From Pseudomonadota bacterium (GTDB taxonomy: Bacteria > Desulfobacterota > Desulfarculia > Desulfarculales > Desulfarculaceae), in contig JAHIQI010000061.1 in assembly GCA_018902755.1 (NCBI GenBank), forward strand, positions 1 through 15,992: a DNA stretch of 15,992 bases. The letters run 5' to 3'. How positions within the stretch are numbered: the stretch's first letter is position 1; each line of letters opens with the position of its first letter. The notes under the pieces were generated by a model. It was not told where the DNA came from, made no database searches, and saw only the letters and a program-made list of their open reading frames with translations. This document shows, one piece after another, positions 1-14,524 of this stretch. Made by a program: the position numbers and the translations under genes.

Positions 1-139
1 AAGCCACGAAGCTGGCCCCCCCACGGGTGGAAAGGCACTTGGTAATCGCGGCCGTCAACGTGGTCTTGCCGTGGTCGATGTGACCGATGGTGCCAACGTT
101 ACAATGCGGCTTGTTTCGCTCAAACTTTGCCTTGGCCAT
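1..139 (-). CDS. tuf: Elongation factor Tu, N-terminal part (cut by window edge)
   Basis: EF-Tu is the GTPase that carries aminoacyl-tRNA to the ribosomal A site. Only the first 46 residues are in the window; the gene continues past position 1. The visible part begins MAKAKFERNKPH and contains the P-loop GHIDHGKT at residues 19-26, which binds GTP phosphates and is diagnostic for EF-Tu. The ATG at 137-139 is preceded by AGGAGG in the 27-nt gap after the fusA stop, so it is the last visible gene of the str operon (rpsL-rpsG-fusA-tuf). It cannot be the same gene as the EF-Tu C-terminus at the right edge, because the two lie about 16 kb apart in the same orientation. The family call is certain; whether the gene is intact beyond the edge cannot be seen. 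Confidence 0.97.
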   Translation of the reverse strand, partial: MAKAKFERNKPHCNVGTIGHIDHGKTTLTAAITKCLSTRGGASFVA

Positions 140-166
140 GATCCCTATATCCTCCTAATCGGCTCT

Positions 167-2275
167 TCAAGCCGCCAGGCCGCGTTGCCGGGCCTCGCGC
201 TCGTCACGCGCCCGCTCGATGACTTCTTGCGCCATGGAAGCGGGCACTGGGTCGTAGTGAGAAAATTCCATGCTAAAAGTGGCCCGGCCCTGAGTGGCCG
301 AGCGCAAATCTCCGGCATAGCCGAACATGGCGGCCAGAGGCGCGGTTGCGTCGATTACCTGCACCCCGGGGCGCGATTCCATGGCGACCACCCGGCCCCG
401 GCGGGAGCTCAGGTCGCCCATGACGTCGCCCATGTACTCTTCGGGGGTGGTGATCTCCAGCTTCATGATGGGCTCTTTGAGCTGCGCGCCGGCCTTGGCC
501 GCCGCCGCCTTGAGTCCCATGGAAGCCGCGATGTTAAAGGCGCGCTCGTTGGAGTCCACCTCGTGGTAGGACCCATCGTAGAGCACCACTTCCACATCTT
601 CCAGGGGGAATCCGGCCAGCACGCCTTTTTGGCAGGCCTCGCGGATGCCGCGCTCGATGGGAGTGAAATATTCCTTGGGCACCGTGCCGCCCACGATCTT
701 CTCGGTGAAGATGACCCCGCTGCCGGCCTCGGCGGGCAGGATGCGCAGCTTCACGTGGCCGTACTGGCCGCGACCGCCGCTCTGCTTCACATAGCGGCCC
801 TCGGCCTCGGCCTCGCGGGTTATGGACTCGCGGTAGGCAACCTGGGGAGCGCCCACCTCGGCGGAGACCTTGAACTCGCGCAAGAGGCGGTCCACGATGA
901 TCTCCAGGTGCAGCTCGCCCATGCCCCGGATCACGGTCTGGTTGGTCTCGTGATCGTAGTCCACCCGGAAGCTGGGGTCCTCGTCGGACAGGCGCTTGAG
1001 CGCCATGCCCAGCTTCTCCACCATGGGCTGGGAAGCGGGCTTGATGGCCACGGCCACCACCGGCTCGGGTATGAACAGGCTCTCCAGAACCACCGGATGG
1101 TCCTGGGCGCACAAGGTGTCGCCGGTGGCCACGTTCTTGAGCCCCACCACGGCCACGATGTCGCCCGCGCCTACCTCGCTGATCTCCTCACGCTGGTTGG
1201 CGTGCATCTTCAGCAGGCGGCCCACACGCTCTCGCTTGTCCTTGTTGGCGTTCACCACGCTGTCGCCGCTGTTGAGGCGGCCGGAGTAGACCCTGAGGAA
1301 GGTCAGGTGACCTACGTAGGGGTCGCTCATCAGCTTGAAAGCCAAGGCGGCAAAGGGGGCGTCGTCGTCGGCCGGGCGCTCTTCGGTCTGGCCCTGGGGG
1401 TTCAGACCGCTCATGGGGGTCACATCCACCGGGGAAGGCAGATAGCTGATCACCGCGTCCAACAGGGGCTGGACGCCCTTGTTCTTGAAAGCGGAACCCA
1501 GAAGCACCGGCACCACCGCCGAGGCCAACACGCCCTTGCGCAGGGCAGCGGACAGCTCGGCCGGGGTGGGTTCTTCGCCTTCCAGGTAGCGCTCCATCAG
1601 CGCGTCATCGAACTCGCAGACCGTGTCGATGAGCTCGGTGCGCAGGGCGGCATACTCTTCGGCCACCTCGGCGGGCACCGGCCCGGCGGAGATGGTCATG
1701 CCCTGGGAGTCTTCGTCCCAGGTCAGGGCCTCGCCGCGAATCAGATCCACCACCCCGGCGAAGTCCTCGCCCTGCCCCAAAGGCATTTGCAGGGCCAGGG
1801 GACGGGCGCCGAGGCGGGTGTGGATCATCTCCACGCAACGGCGCCAGTCGGCGCCTACGCGGTCCATCTTATTGATAAAAGCGATGCGGGGCACCCCGTA
1901 GCGGTCGGCTTGGCGCCAAACCGTCTCGGACTGGGGCTGCACCCCGCCCACCGCGCAGAACACCGCGATGACGCCGTCGAGCACCCGAAGGCTGCGCTCC
2001 ACCTCGATGGTGAAGTCCACGTGGCCGGGGGTGTCGATGATGTTGATGCGATGCTCTTTCCAGAAGCAAGTCGTGGCTGCGCTGGTTATGGTGATGCCCC
2101 GCTCTTGCTCTTGGGCCATCCAGTCCATCACAGCCTGGCCGTCATGCACCTCACCCAACCGGTGGCTCACCCCGGTGTAAAACAGGATGCGCTCGGTGGT
2201 TGTGGTCTTGCCCGCGTCGATATGAGCCATAATGCCCAAGTTGCGCTGACGAGCTATGGGTGTGGTGCGTGCCAC
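167..2275 (-). CDS. fusA: Elongation factor G
   Basis: EF-G is the ribosomal translocase: it uses GTP to move tRNAs and mRNA after peptide bond formation, and it acts with RRF in ribosome recycling. The 702-residue length matches the canonical family (about 700). GTPase motifs are in order: P-loop AHIDAGKT (17-24), switch I RGITITSAATT (59-69), DTPGH (81-85), NKMD (135-138) and GSAFKNKG (260-267). Later segments such as MGELHLEIIVDRL and the domain IV stretch DGSYHEVDSNERAF are typical of a functional EF-G, not of the tetracycline-protection relatives. The start is GTG at 2273-2275 with an AGAGGA ribosome-binding site about 7 nt upstream; MARTTPIARQRN then aligns with usual EF-G N-termini. 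It lies 27 nt after rpsG and 27 nt before tuf, so it is surely co-transcribed in the str operon. Confidence 0.98.
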   Translation of the reverse strand: MARTTPIARQRNLGIMAHIDAGKTTTTERILFYTGVSHRLGEVHDGQAVMDWMAQEQERGITITSAATTCFWKEHRINIIDTPGHVDFTIEVERSLRVLDGVIAVFCAVGGVQPQSETVWRQADRYGVPRIAFINKMDRVGADWRRCVEMIHTRLGARPLALQMPLGQGEDFAGVVDLIRGEALTWDEDSQGMTISAGPVPAEVAEEYAALRTELIDTVCEFDDALMERYLEGEEPTPAELSAALRKGVLASAVVPVLLGSAFKNKGVQPLLDAVISYLPSPVDVTPMSGLNPQGQTEERPADDDAPFAALAFKLMSDPYVGHLTFLRVYSGRLNSGDSVVNANKDKRERVGRLLKMHANQREEISEVGAGDIVAVVGLKNVATGDTLCAQDHPVVLESLFIPEPVVAVAIKPASQPMVEKLGMALKRLSDEDPSFRVDYDHETNQTVIRGMGELHLEIIVDRLLREFKVSAEVGAPQVAYRESITREAEAEGRYVKQSGGRGQYGHVKLRILPAEAGSGVIFTEKIVGGTVPKEYFTPIERGIREACQKGVLAGFPLEDVEVVLYDGSYHEVDSNERAFNIAASMGLKAAAAKAGAQLKEPIMKLEITTPEEYMGDVMGDLSSRRGRVVAMESRPGVQVIDATAPLAAMFGYAGDLRSATQGRATFSMEFSHYDPVPASMAQEVIERARDEREARQRGLAA

Positions 2276-2302
2276 CAGATATCCTCTTCTTGCTTCCGCC
2301 GC

Positions 2303-2773
2303 CTACCAGCGGTAGTGGGCAAAGGCCTTGTTGGCCTCGGCCATGCGGTGGGTGTCTTCTTTTTTCTTCACGGTGGTGCCGCGCCCGCTGGCAGCATCCA
2401 TCAGCTCGTTGGCCAAGCGTTCGGCCATGGTCTTTTCACCGCGGGCTCGCGAGTAGTTGATCAACCAGCGCATGGCCAAGGCCTGGCGCCGTTCCGGCCG
2501 GATTTCCACGGGCACCTGATAGGTGGAACCGCCGACACGGCGGGACTTCACCTCGATCATGGGCCGGGCATTATCCAAGGCCTTCTCGAACAACTTCAAA
2601 GGGTCCTCACTAGTCCGATCGGCGATTAAATCCATGGCTCCGTACATAATCCGCTCTGCCGTGGACTTTTTGCCCTTCAGCATGAGCTTGTTTATGAACC
2701 GGGCCAGCTTTTGGCTGCCGTAGCGGGGGTCGGGAATCATCACCCGCTTGGGAACTTCGCGTCTCCTGGGCAT
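2303..2773 (-). CDS. rpsG: 30S ribosomal protein S7
   Basis: S7 is a primary 16S rRNA-binding protein that nucleates assembly of the 30S head and lies at the tRNA exit site. The 156-residue product begins MPRRREVPKRVMIPDP and contains the conserved blocks LMLKGKKSTAERI, RRVGGSTYQVPVEI and RWLINYSRARGEKTM, which cover the whole S7 fold. The ATG at 2771-2773 has an AGGAG only about 3 nt upstream, an unusually tight spacing, but the N-terminus matches the family exactly so the start is secure. In E. coli, S7 represses its own operon by binding the rpsL-rpsG spacer; the 112-nt structured spacer just upstream here is a natural candidate for the same control. Confidence 0.98.
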   Translation of the reverse strand: MPRRREVPKRVMIPDPRYGSQKLARFINKLMLKGKKSTAERIMYGAMDLIADRTSEDPLKLFEKALDNARPMIEVKSRRVGGSTYQVPVEIRPERRQALAMRWLINYSRARGEKTMAERLANELMDAASGRGTTVKKKEDTHRMAEANKAFAHYRW

Positions 2774-2885
2774 GGGCTCCTACCAGCTTGCTCCGTTATC
2801 TTCGGCCCTCACGACAGATGCCCCTCATAACGCGCAAGGGGCATCGCCGCTCCCCGCCGTTCGCGGGGATTTCACCAGCTCTAAG
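2774..2885 (-). promoter_or_regulatory. rpsL-rpsG spacer with two hairpins, candidate S7 autoregulatory site
   Basis: This 112-nt spacer is long compared with the other str-operon gaps (27 nt each). In transcription order it holds a 6-bp stem CCCCGC/GCGGGG with a 5-nt loop (2852-2868), then a perfect 9-bp stem GATGCCCCT/AGGGGCATC with an 11-nt loop (2817-2845). Neither is followed by a T run, so they do not look like terminators. In E. coli the same spacer binds S7 and couples rpsL and rpsG translation; the function here is inferred from position and structure, not from a matched S7 consensus. Confidence 0.5.
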
Positions 2886-3257
2886 TTACTTGGGGCGTTT
2901 GGCGCCATACTTCGACCGGCCTTGTCGCCGATCCGCCACACCCACCGCGTCCAAAGTGCCTCGGACAATGTGGTAGCGAACACCGGGAAGGTCCTTTACG
3001 CGGCCTCCCCGAATGAGCACCACCGAGTGCTCCTGCAAGTTGTGCCCTTCACCGGGGATGTAGCTGGACACCTCAATGCCGTTGGTCAGCCGCACCCTGG
3101 CCACCTTACGAAGCGCCGAGTTGGGCTTCTTGGGGGTGGTGGTGTATACGCGGATGCAAACACCGCGCTTCTGGGGGCAATTCTGCAACGCGGGCGTAGT
3201 CTTCTTTTTGCGCTGCTGCTCGCGCCCCTTGCGCACGAGCTGGTTGATGGTCGGCAA
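2886..3257 (-). CDS. rpsL: 30S ribosomal protein S12
   Basis: S12 lies at the decoding centre of the 30S subunit and affects accuracy; it is the classic streptomycin-resistance locus. The 123-residue protein carries the family signature TTTPKKPNSALRKVARV and the loop GGRVKDLPGVRYH. The residues changed in resistant mutants, K43 and K88 (numbered with the initiator), are both wild type. D89, the residue methylthiolated by RimO in E. coli, is present. The start is TTG at 3255-3257, preceded by GGAGG at 7-nt spacing; the product then begins MPTINQLVRK, the usual S12 start, and no ATG fits. It is the first gene of the str operon, about 160 nt downstream of a strong promoter candidate, and is followed by the two-hairpin spacer and rpsG. 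Confidence 0.98.
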   Translation of the reverse strand: MPTINQLVRKGREQQRKKKTTPALQNCPQKRGVCIRVYTTTPKKPNSALRKVARVRLTNGIEVSSYIPGEGHNLQEHSVVLIRGGRVKDLPGVRYHIVRGTLDAVGVADRRQGRSKYGAKRPK

Positions 3258-3417
3258 AGCCTCGCCTCCAAATCAACTATAAGCATCGGGCGGTTAAACC
3301 CTAACCGGACGTTGCCCGGCCTTGCTTATTTTGGGTCCTTGGGACCCCGATTAAAGCACGTTCGCCCCCTCTTTGCCCCGTGTGAGGGCAACTGGTAAGG
3401 GGGCCAGTCAATGGAAT
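3258..3417 (-). promoter_or_regulatory. Structured 5' leader of the str operon
   Basis: The untranslated region from the predicted start (near 3415-3418) to the rpsL TTG codon is about 160 nt. Reading the minus strand, it holds several short hairpins: ACTGG/CCAGT (3391-3408), TTGCCC/GGGCAA (3373-3391, overlapping the first and so an alternative to it), a 6-bp GGGTCC/GGACCC stem with a CAA loop, and GGTTA/TAACC. None is followed by a T run. I recognise no known riboswitch or ribosomal-protein leader in it. It ends with the rpsL ribosome-binding site GGAGG. Confidence 0.4.
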
Positions 3418-3422
3418 TCCTA

Positions 3423-3451
3423 TATCTACCCTGCCGACCCGTCGCTGTCAA
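3423..3451 (-). promoter_or_regulatory. Candidate sigma70-type promoter of the str operon
   Basis: On the minus strand a perfect -35 box TTGACA (3446-3451) is followed by exactly 17 nt and the -10 box TAGATA (3423-3428). The -10 box is imperfect but keeps the important first T and A. The pair lies about 27 nt after the rpoC stop and upstream of rpsL, where the str operon promoter is expected. The predicted start is near 3415-3418. No terminator is visible between rpoC and this promoter, so read-through from rpoC is also likely. Confidence 0.65.
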
Positions 3452-3477
3452 GAGGTATCATCATTATGCTCGCAACA

Positions 3478-7686
<4,209 letters not shown>

Positions 7687-7698
7687 GGGATATCTCCT

Positions 7699-11853
<4,155 letters not shown>

Positions 11854-11888
11854 GAAATCTCCTTGGCGGGCAAAGCCCGAAGCCTAGG

Positions 11889-11923
11889 AAAAAGGACCTT
11901 TGCGCTGCCGCGCCCCGGGGCAG
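11889..11923 (-). terminator. Candidate attenuator hairpin and T5 run before rpoB
   Basis: On the minus strand a 5-bp stem CTGCC/GGCAG (11905-11923) encloses a GC-only loop that contains CCCCGGGG. It is followed after about 11 nt by TTTTT (11889-11893). The distance from stem to T run is larger than in an efficient intrinsic terminator, although a short AAAGG/CCTTT foldback lies between them. It is best read as a possible weak or partial attenuator ahead of rpoB, not a full stop. Function is inferred. Confidence 0.3.
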
Positions 11924-11933
11924 GGGGCCACGG

Positions 11934-11960
11934 ACGCACGGCGGCCCCGGGGCCGTGCGT
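11934..11960 (-). promoter_or_regulatory. 9-bp perfect hairpin in the rplL-rpoB spacer
   Basis: The arms ACGCACGGC and GCCGTGCGT (11934-11942 and 11952-11960) are perfectly complementary with a 9-nt loop that is itself part of a GGCCCCGGGGCC palindrome, so alternative inner pairings exist. There is no T run directly after it. It is probably part of a compound attenuation or processing region together with the neighbouring hairpins. Confidence 0.45.
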
Positions 11961-12008
11961 GCCTTGGTCACGGCCCGGAACCACCGGGATTCGCCCTATA
12001 TAACCCGC

Positions 12009-12048
12009 CTCCGCCCCCGGGGCCTCAAAAGGCCGCCGGGGCGCGGAG
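12009..12048 (-). promoter_or_regulatory. Long GC-rich hairpin after rplL, candidate attenuator or RNase III site
   Basis: About 30 nt after the rplL stop the transcript can fold into CTCCGC, a bulged G, CCCCGG, a bulged C and GGCCT, a TTTG loop, then AGGCC, CCGGGG and GCGGAG. This gives about 17 bp with two single-nucleotide bulges. It is followed by GGCGGGTTATATAG, which is not a proper T tract. In E. coli the rplL-rpoB spacer holds a partial terminator and an RNase III site that set the ratio of L12 to polymerase; a similar role is inferred from position. Confidence 0.5.
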
Positions 12049-12079
12049 CAGGGGTGGTTTGCTGGTCGGCGAAGGAAAC

Positions 12080-12463
12080 CTACTTGATCGCCACCGAGGC
12101 GCCGGCCTCTTCCAACTGGGCCTTGACACCCTCGGCCTCGGCCTTGTCCACGCCTTCCTTGACGGCCTTGGGGGCGCCGTCCACCAGCTCCTTGGCCTCC
12201 TTGAGGCCCAGGCCGGTGAGGGCCCGCACGACCTTGATCACCTGGATCTTCTTGTCGCCGGCCGCCTCCAGGATCACGTCGAACTCGGTCTGCTCCTCGG
12301 CCTCGGCTGCCTCGCCGCCGCCCATGGGCATCGCGGCCATGGCCATGGGAGCCGCCGCGCTCACGCCGAAGACCTCTTCCATTTCCTTCACGAGCTCGCT
12401 GAGCTCCAGGACCGACATATTCTTAACGAACTCGATGACGTCCGCTTTGGTGATATCTGCCAT
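12080..12463 (-). CDS. rplL: 50S ribosomal protein L7/L12
   Basis: L7/L12 forms the flexible multi-copy stalk that recruits and activates the translation GTPases, including EF-G and EF-Tu encoded in this window. The 127-residue product has the three expected parts: an N-terminal dimerisation domain (about 1-35) that binds L10; an Ala/Met/Gly-rich hinge with PMAMAAMPMGGGEAAEAEE (about 39-57); and a C-terminal factor-binding domain with IQVIKVVRALTGLGLKEAK and ELVDGAPKAVKEG. The ATG lies 9-10 nt after an AAGGA site. The gene follows rplJ by 73 nt and ends before the hairpin-rich spacer leading to rpoB. L12 is needed in several copies per ribosome, which explains the uncoupling structures on both sides. 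Confidence 0.98.
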   Translation of the reverse strand: MADITKADVIEFVKNMSVLELSELVKEMEEVFGVSAAAPMAMAAMPMGGGEAAEAEEQTEFDVILEAAGDKKIQVIKVVRALTGLGLKEAKELVDGAPKAVKEGVDKAEAEGVKAQLEEAGASVAIK

Positions 12464-12487
12464 GACTTATCTATTCCTTTCAATGGA

Positions 12488-12504
12488 GCCGGCACCCGGC
12501 CGGC
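12488..12504 (-). promoter_or_regulatory. Hairpin in the rplJ-rplL spacer
   Basis: A GCCGGC/GCCGGC 6-bp stem with a 5-nt loop lies in the 73-nt gap, ending about 25 nt before the rplL start. No T run follows. It may affect rplL translation or mRNA stability, but no function is established. Confidence 0.3.
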
Positions 12505-12536
12505 CAACGCAAATAAACGTTTCGCCGGGCCGGGGG

Positions 12537-13061
12537 CTAAGCCGCCTCGGCCTTTTGATCCTCGATTGCCTTGAGCACGTTCAGCAGGCTGCGCACGATA
12601 CCGGCCATAACCGTGACCAGACCTTGCGGGACCGCATTCATGGTGCCCAGGAGCTGGGCCAGCAGCACTTCGCGGCTGGGCAGCTTGGACAGTGCCTCGA
12701 CCTGGGCCGAATCGATGACCTTGCCCTCGAGCAGGCCCTTGCGGACCTCGAACTTGGGGTTGGTCTTGGCGAACTCGGTGAGGACCTTGGCCAGGTCCAC
12801 CGGGTCGTCGTAGCCCACGGCCATTCCGTTGGGCCCCTCCAGCCCTTCCAACAGAGCCTCGGTGGGCGTGCCGGAAGAGGCCAGGCGCAACAGCGTGTTC
12901 TTGACCACCATGTAGTCCAGGCCCTTTTCGCGGAGCTGCTGCCGAAGTTCGGTCATCTGCTCCACTTTTAGGCCCCGGAAGTCGGTCAAGACCACGGCCC
13001 GCGCGCGGGACAGCCGTTCGCTCACCTGGGAGACGACGGCTTCTTTTTGCTCGCGGTTCAC
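12537..13061 (-). CDS. rplJ: 50S ribosomal protein L10
   Basis: L10 anchors L7/L12 dimers to the 23S rRNA at the base of the stalk. The 174-residue protein has the usual N-terminal RNA-binding domain (MNREQKEAVVSQVSERLSRA, VLTDFRGLKVEQMTELR, VVKNTLLRLA) and a C-terminal helix ending in IEDQKAEAA that would carry L12 dimers. The start is GTG at 13059-13061, preceded by the near-ideal site AAAGGAGGTG at about 7-nt spacing. In many bacteria the L10-L12 complex binds the rplJ leader to repress both genes; the 227-nt leader upstream fits this. Rather weak start codon plus very strong ribosome-binding site is consistent with a translation step that is meant to be regulated. Confidence 0.98.
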   Translation of the reverse strand: MNREQKEAVVSQVSERLSRARAVVLTDFRGLKVEQMTELRQQLREKGLDYMVVKNTLLRLASSGTPTEALLEGLEGPNGMAVGYDDPVDLAKVLTEFAKTNPKFEVRKGLLEGKVIDSAQVEALSKLPSREVLLAQLLGTMNAVPQGLVTVMAGIVRSLLNVLKAIEDQKAEAA

Positions 13062-13288
13062 GTGATTCCACCTCCTTTGCGGGTTTCCTGGACCGGCCTT
13101 GGTATCAGAACCTTGGCACCGGATCGTGAACGTCTTTGCGTCACCTGCCTAGCTTCGGTCTCGGCGGGCGCTCCCTGAAGAGCCTTAAGGCCGCTGACGG
13201 CCGCCTGCTTTCTCTGAATCCCGCGTGACAGGTCCAGTTTTGGTTTACCCTCTGTCTACGTCTCGGCGGAAAATCCGCCGTAATATCT
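13062..13288 (-). promoter_or_regulatory. rplJ leader, probable L10(L12)-binding autoregulatory RNA
   Basis: This 227-nt stretch between rplA and rplJ has no open frame worth calling. A long-range 7-bp helix CTGGACC/GGTCCAG (13231-13237 with 13088-13094) is extended by GGGT/ACCC across an internal loop, closing a few nt before the rplJ ribosome-binding site. The upstream arm follows GTAGACAG (13252-13259), and the enclosed part has CCGCCGAGAC (13158-13167). From memory, GUAGACAG and CCGAG-type elements recur in L10 leaders of other bacteria. Position, enclosed architecture and these elements support the call; a covariance search was not possible. Confidence 0.65.
13264..13280 (-). promoter_or_regulatory. 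7-bp hairpin just after the rplA stop
   Basis: The perfect stem CGGCGGA/TCCGCCG with a TTT loop starts about 8 nt after the rplA stop codon. It is not followed by a T run in the direction of transcription, so it is not a terminator by itself. Its downstream arm contains the first copy of the repeated leader element CCGCCGAGAC (13260-13269), which links it to possible alternative folding of the rplJ leader. It may also protect the 3' end of rplA RNA. Confidence 0.45.
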
Positions 13289-13996
13289 TTACTTAATGCC
13301 CAGGGTCTTGGTCTCGGCGGTGTCCAGCTTGATGCCCGGGCCCATGGTGGTGGACAGGGTGATGCCCTTCACGTAGGTGCCCTTGCTGCTGGCGGGCTTC
13401 ATGCGGATGAGCTTTTCCACCAGGGCGGTCAGGTTGACCAGAAGCTTTTCCGCGCCGAAGCTGGACTTGCCGATGGGCGCGTGGACCACGCCGCCCTTGT
13501 CCACCCTGAACTCGATCTTGCCGGCCTTGACCTCTTGAATCGCCTTGGCCAAGTCGAAGGTCACGGTGCCGCTCTTGGTGTTGGGCATCAGGCCGCGGGG
13601 GCCCAGGATCTTGCCCAGCTTGCCCACGGTGGCCATCATGTCCGGGGTGGCGATGGCGCGGTCGAAGTCGGTCCAGCCGCCGGTGATCTTTTCCACCAGG
13701 TCGTCGCTGCCCACGAAGTCGGCCCCGGCGTCGGTGGCTTCCTTTTCCTTTTCGCCCTTGGCGAAAACCAGGACCTTCACCTCTTTACCGGTTCCGTTGG
13801 GCAGCACCACCGTGCCGCGCACCATCTGGTCGGCGTGGCGGGGGTCAACACCCAGGCGAACCGCCACGTCGACGGTCTCGTCGAACTTGGCGTACTTGGC
13901 CTTCAAGGCCACTTCCAGGCCCTCGGCGAAGGTGTAACGGGCCTCGCGGTCTATATTCTCGCGGGCACCGGCGAAATTTTTGCCATGCTTGGCCAT
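13289..13996 (-). CDS. rplA: 50S ribosomal protein L1
   Basis: L1 forms the mobile stalk at the ribosomal E site and, in many bacteria, represses translation of its own rplK-rplA mRNA. The 235-residue product matches the family length. It contains AIATPDMMATVGKLGKILGPRGLMPNTKSG, shown here only as segments ATPDMMATVGKLG and LGPRGLMPN, and the motif IEFRVDKGGVVHAPIGK. The ATG at 13994-13996 is chosen because GGAGAG lies 5 nt upstream and the protein then starts MAKHGKNF as in relatives. An in-frame GTG two codons earlier overlaps that site and is less likely. The gene is 84 nt after rplK and ends directly before the rplJ leader. Confidence 0.98.
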   Translation of the reverse strand: MAKHGKNFAGARENIDREARYTFAEGLEVALKAKYAKFDETVDVAVRLGVDPRHADQMVRGTVVLPNGTGKEVKVLVFAKGEKEKEATDAGADFVGSDDLVEKITGGWTDFDRAIATPDMMATVGKLGKILGPRGLMPNTKSGTVTFDLAKAIQEVKAGKIEFRVDKGGVVHAPIGKSSFGAEKLLVNLTALVEKLIRMKPASSKGTYVKGITLSTTMGPGIKLDTAETKTLGIK

Positions 13997-14036
13997 AATC
14001 ACTCTCCGTCATGTTTGCGGAGCGCCGTGTGCACTC

Positions 14037-14050
14037 GGCCTGGCCAGGCC
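14037..14050 (-). promoter_or_regulatory. Palindrome in the rplK-rplA spacer
   Basis: GGCCTGGCCAGGCC is a perfect 14-bp inverted repeat in the 84-nt gap between rplK and rplA. In RNA it can form a 5-bp stem with a 4-nt loop. No T run follows. Its role is unknown; local control of rplA translation or mRNA stability is possible. Confidence 0.3.
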
Positions 14051-14080
14051 TCCACGGGCTCTAGATGTGTAAGGGGCCGT

Positions 14081-14506
14081 TTAACGAATCACTTCCAAGC
14101 CCATGGAGCGGGCGGTGCCCATGATGGTGCGCACTGCCTGGTCCAGGTCCCGGGTGTTCAAATCCTTCATTTTCAGCTCGGCGATCTCCCTGACCTTGGC
14201 CATGGCGATCTTGCCGACCTTCTCCTTGTTGGGCACGCCCGATCCCTTGGGGACGCCCGCGGCCTTGCGCAGGAGCACCGCCGCCGGCGGGGTCTTGGTG
14301 ATGAAGGAGAAGCTGCGGTCGGCGTAGACGGTGATCACCACCGGGATGATGGTGTCGCCCTCGTTCTGGGTCCGAGCGTTGAAAGCCTTGCAGAACTCCA
14401 TGATGTTGGCCCCGTGGGGGCTAAGGGCCGGGCCCACCGGCGGGCTGGGGTTGGCTTTGCCCGCGGGAATTTGCAGCTTTATGTTGGCAACGACTTTCTT
14501 AGCCAT
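14081..14506 (-). CDS. rplK: 50S ribosomal protein L11
   Basis: L11 binds the GTPase-associated centre of 23S rRNA and cooperates with EF-G, release factors and stringent-response RelA; it is the thiostrepton region. The 141-residue protein has the proline-rich N-domain KANPSPPVGPALSPHGANIM (18-36) and the C-terminal RNA-binding domain ending in VRTIMGTARSMGLEVIR. The ATG at 14504-14506 is 4 nt after AAAGAGGTGAT, an almost full anti-Shine-Dalgarno complement. One oddity is SPHG at 29-32, where most bacteria have GQ followed by any residue and G. It follows nusG by 39 nt and precedes rplA by 84 nt. Identity is certain. Confidence 0.98.
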   Translation of the reverse strand: MAKKVVANIKLQIPAGKANPSPPVGPALSPHGANIMEFCKAFNARTQNEGDTIIPVVITVYADRSFSFITKTPPAAVLLRKAAGVPKGSGVPNKEKVGKIAMAKVREIAELKMKDLNTRDLDQAVRTIMGTARSMGLEVIR

Positions 14507-14524
14507 TAAATCACCTCTTTGTCA

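Noticed and set aside
3318..3350. GGGTCC/GGACCC hairpin next to a T-rich stretch as a terminator between rpoC and rpsL
   Set aside because: In the minus direction the stem is followed by AAAATAA, not T residues, and no gene reads toward it on the plus strand; it also lies after the candidate str promoter.
11990..12010. TTATATA in the rplL-rpoB spacer as a -10 box of an internal rpoB promoter
   Set aside because: At 16-18 nt upstream there is only GC-rich hairpin sequence with no -35-like hexamer, so a promoter cannot be supported.
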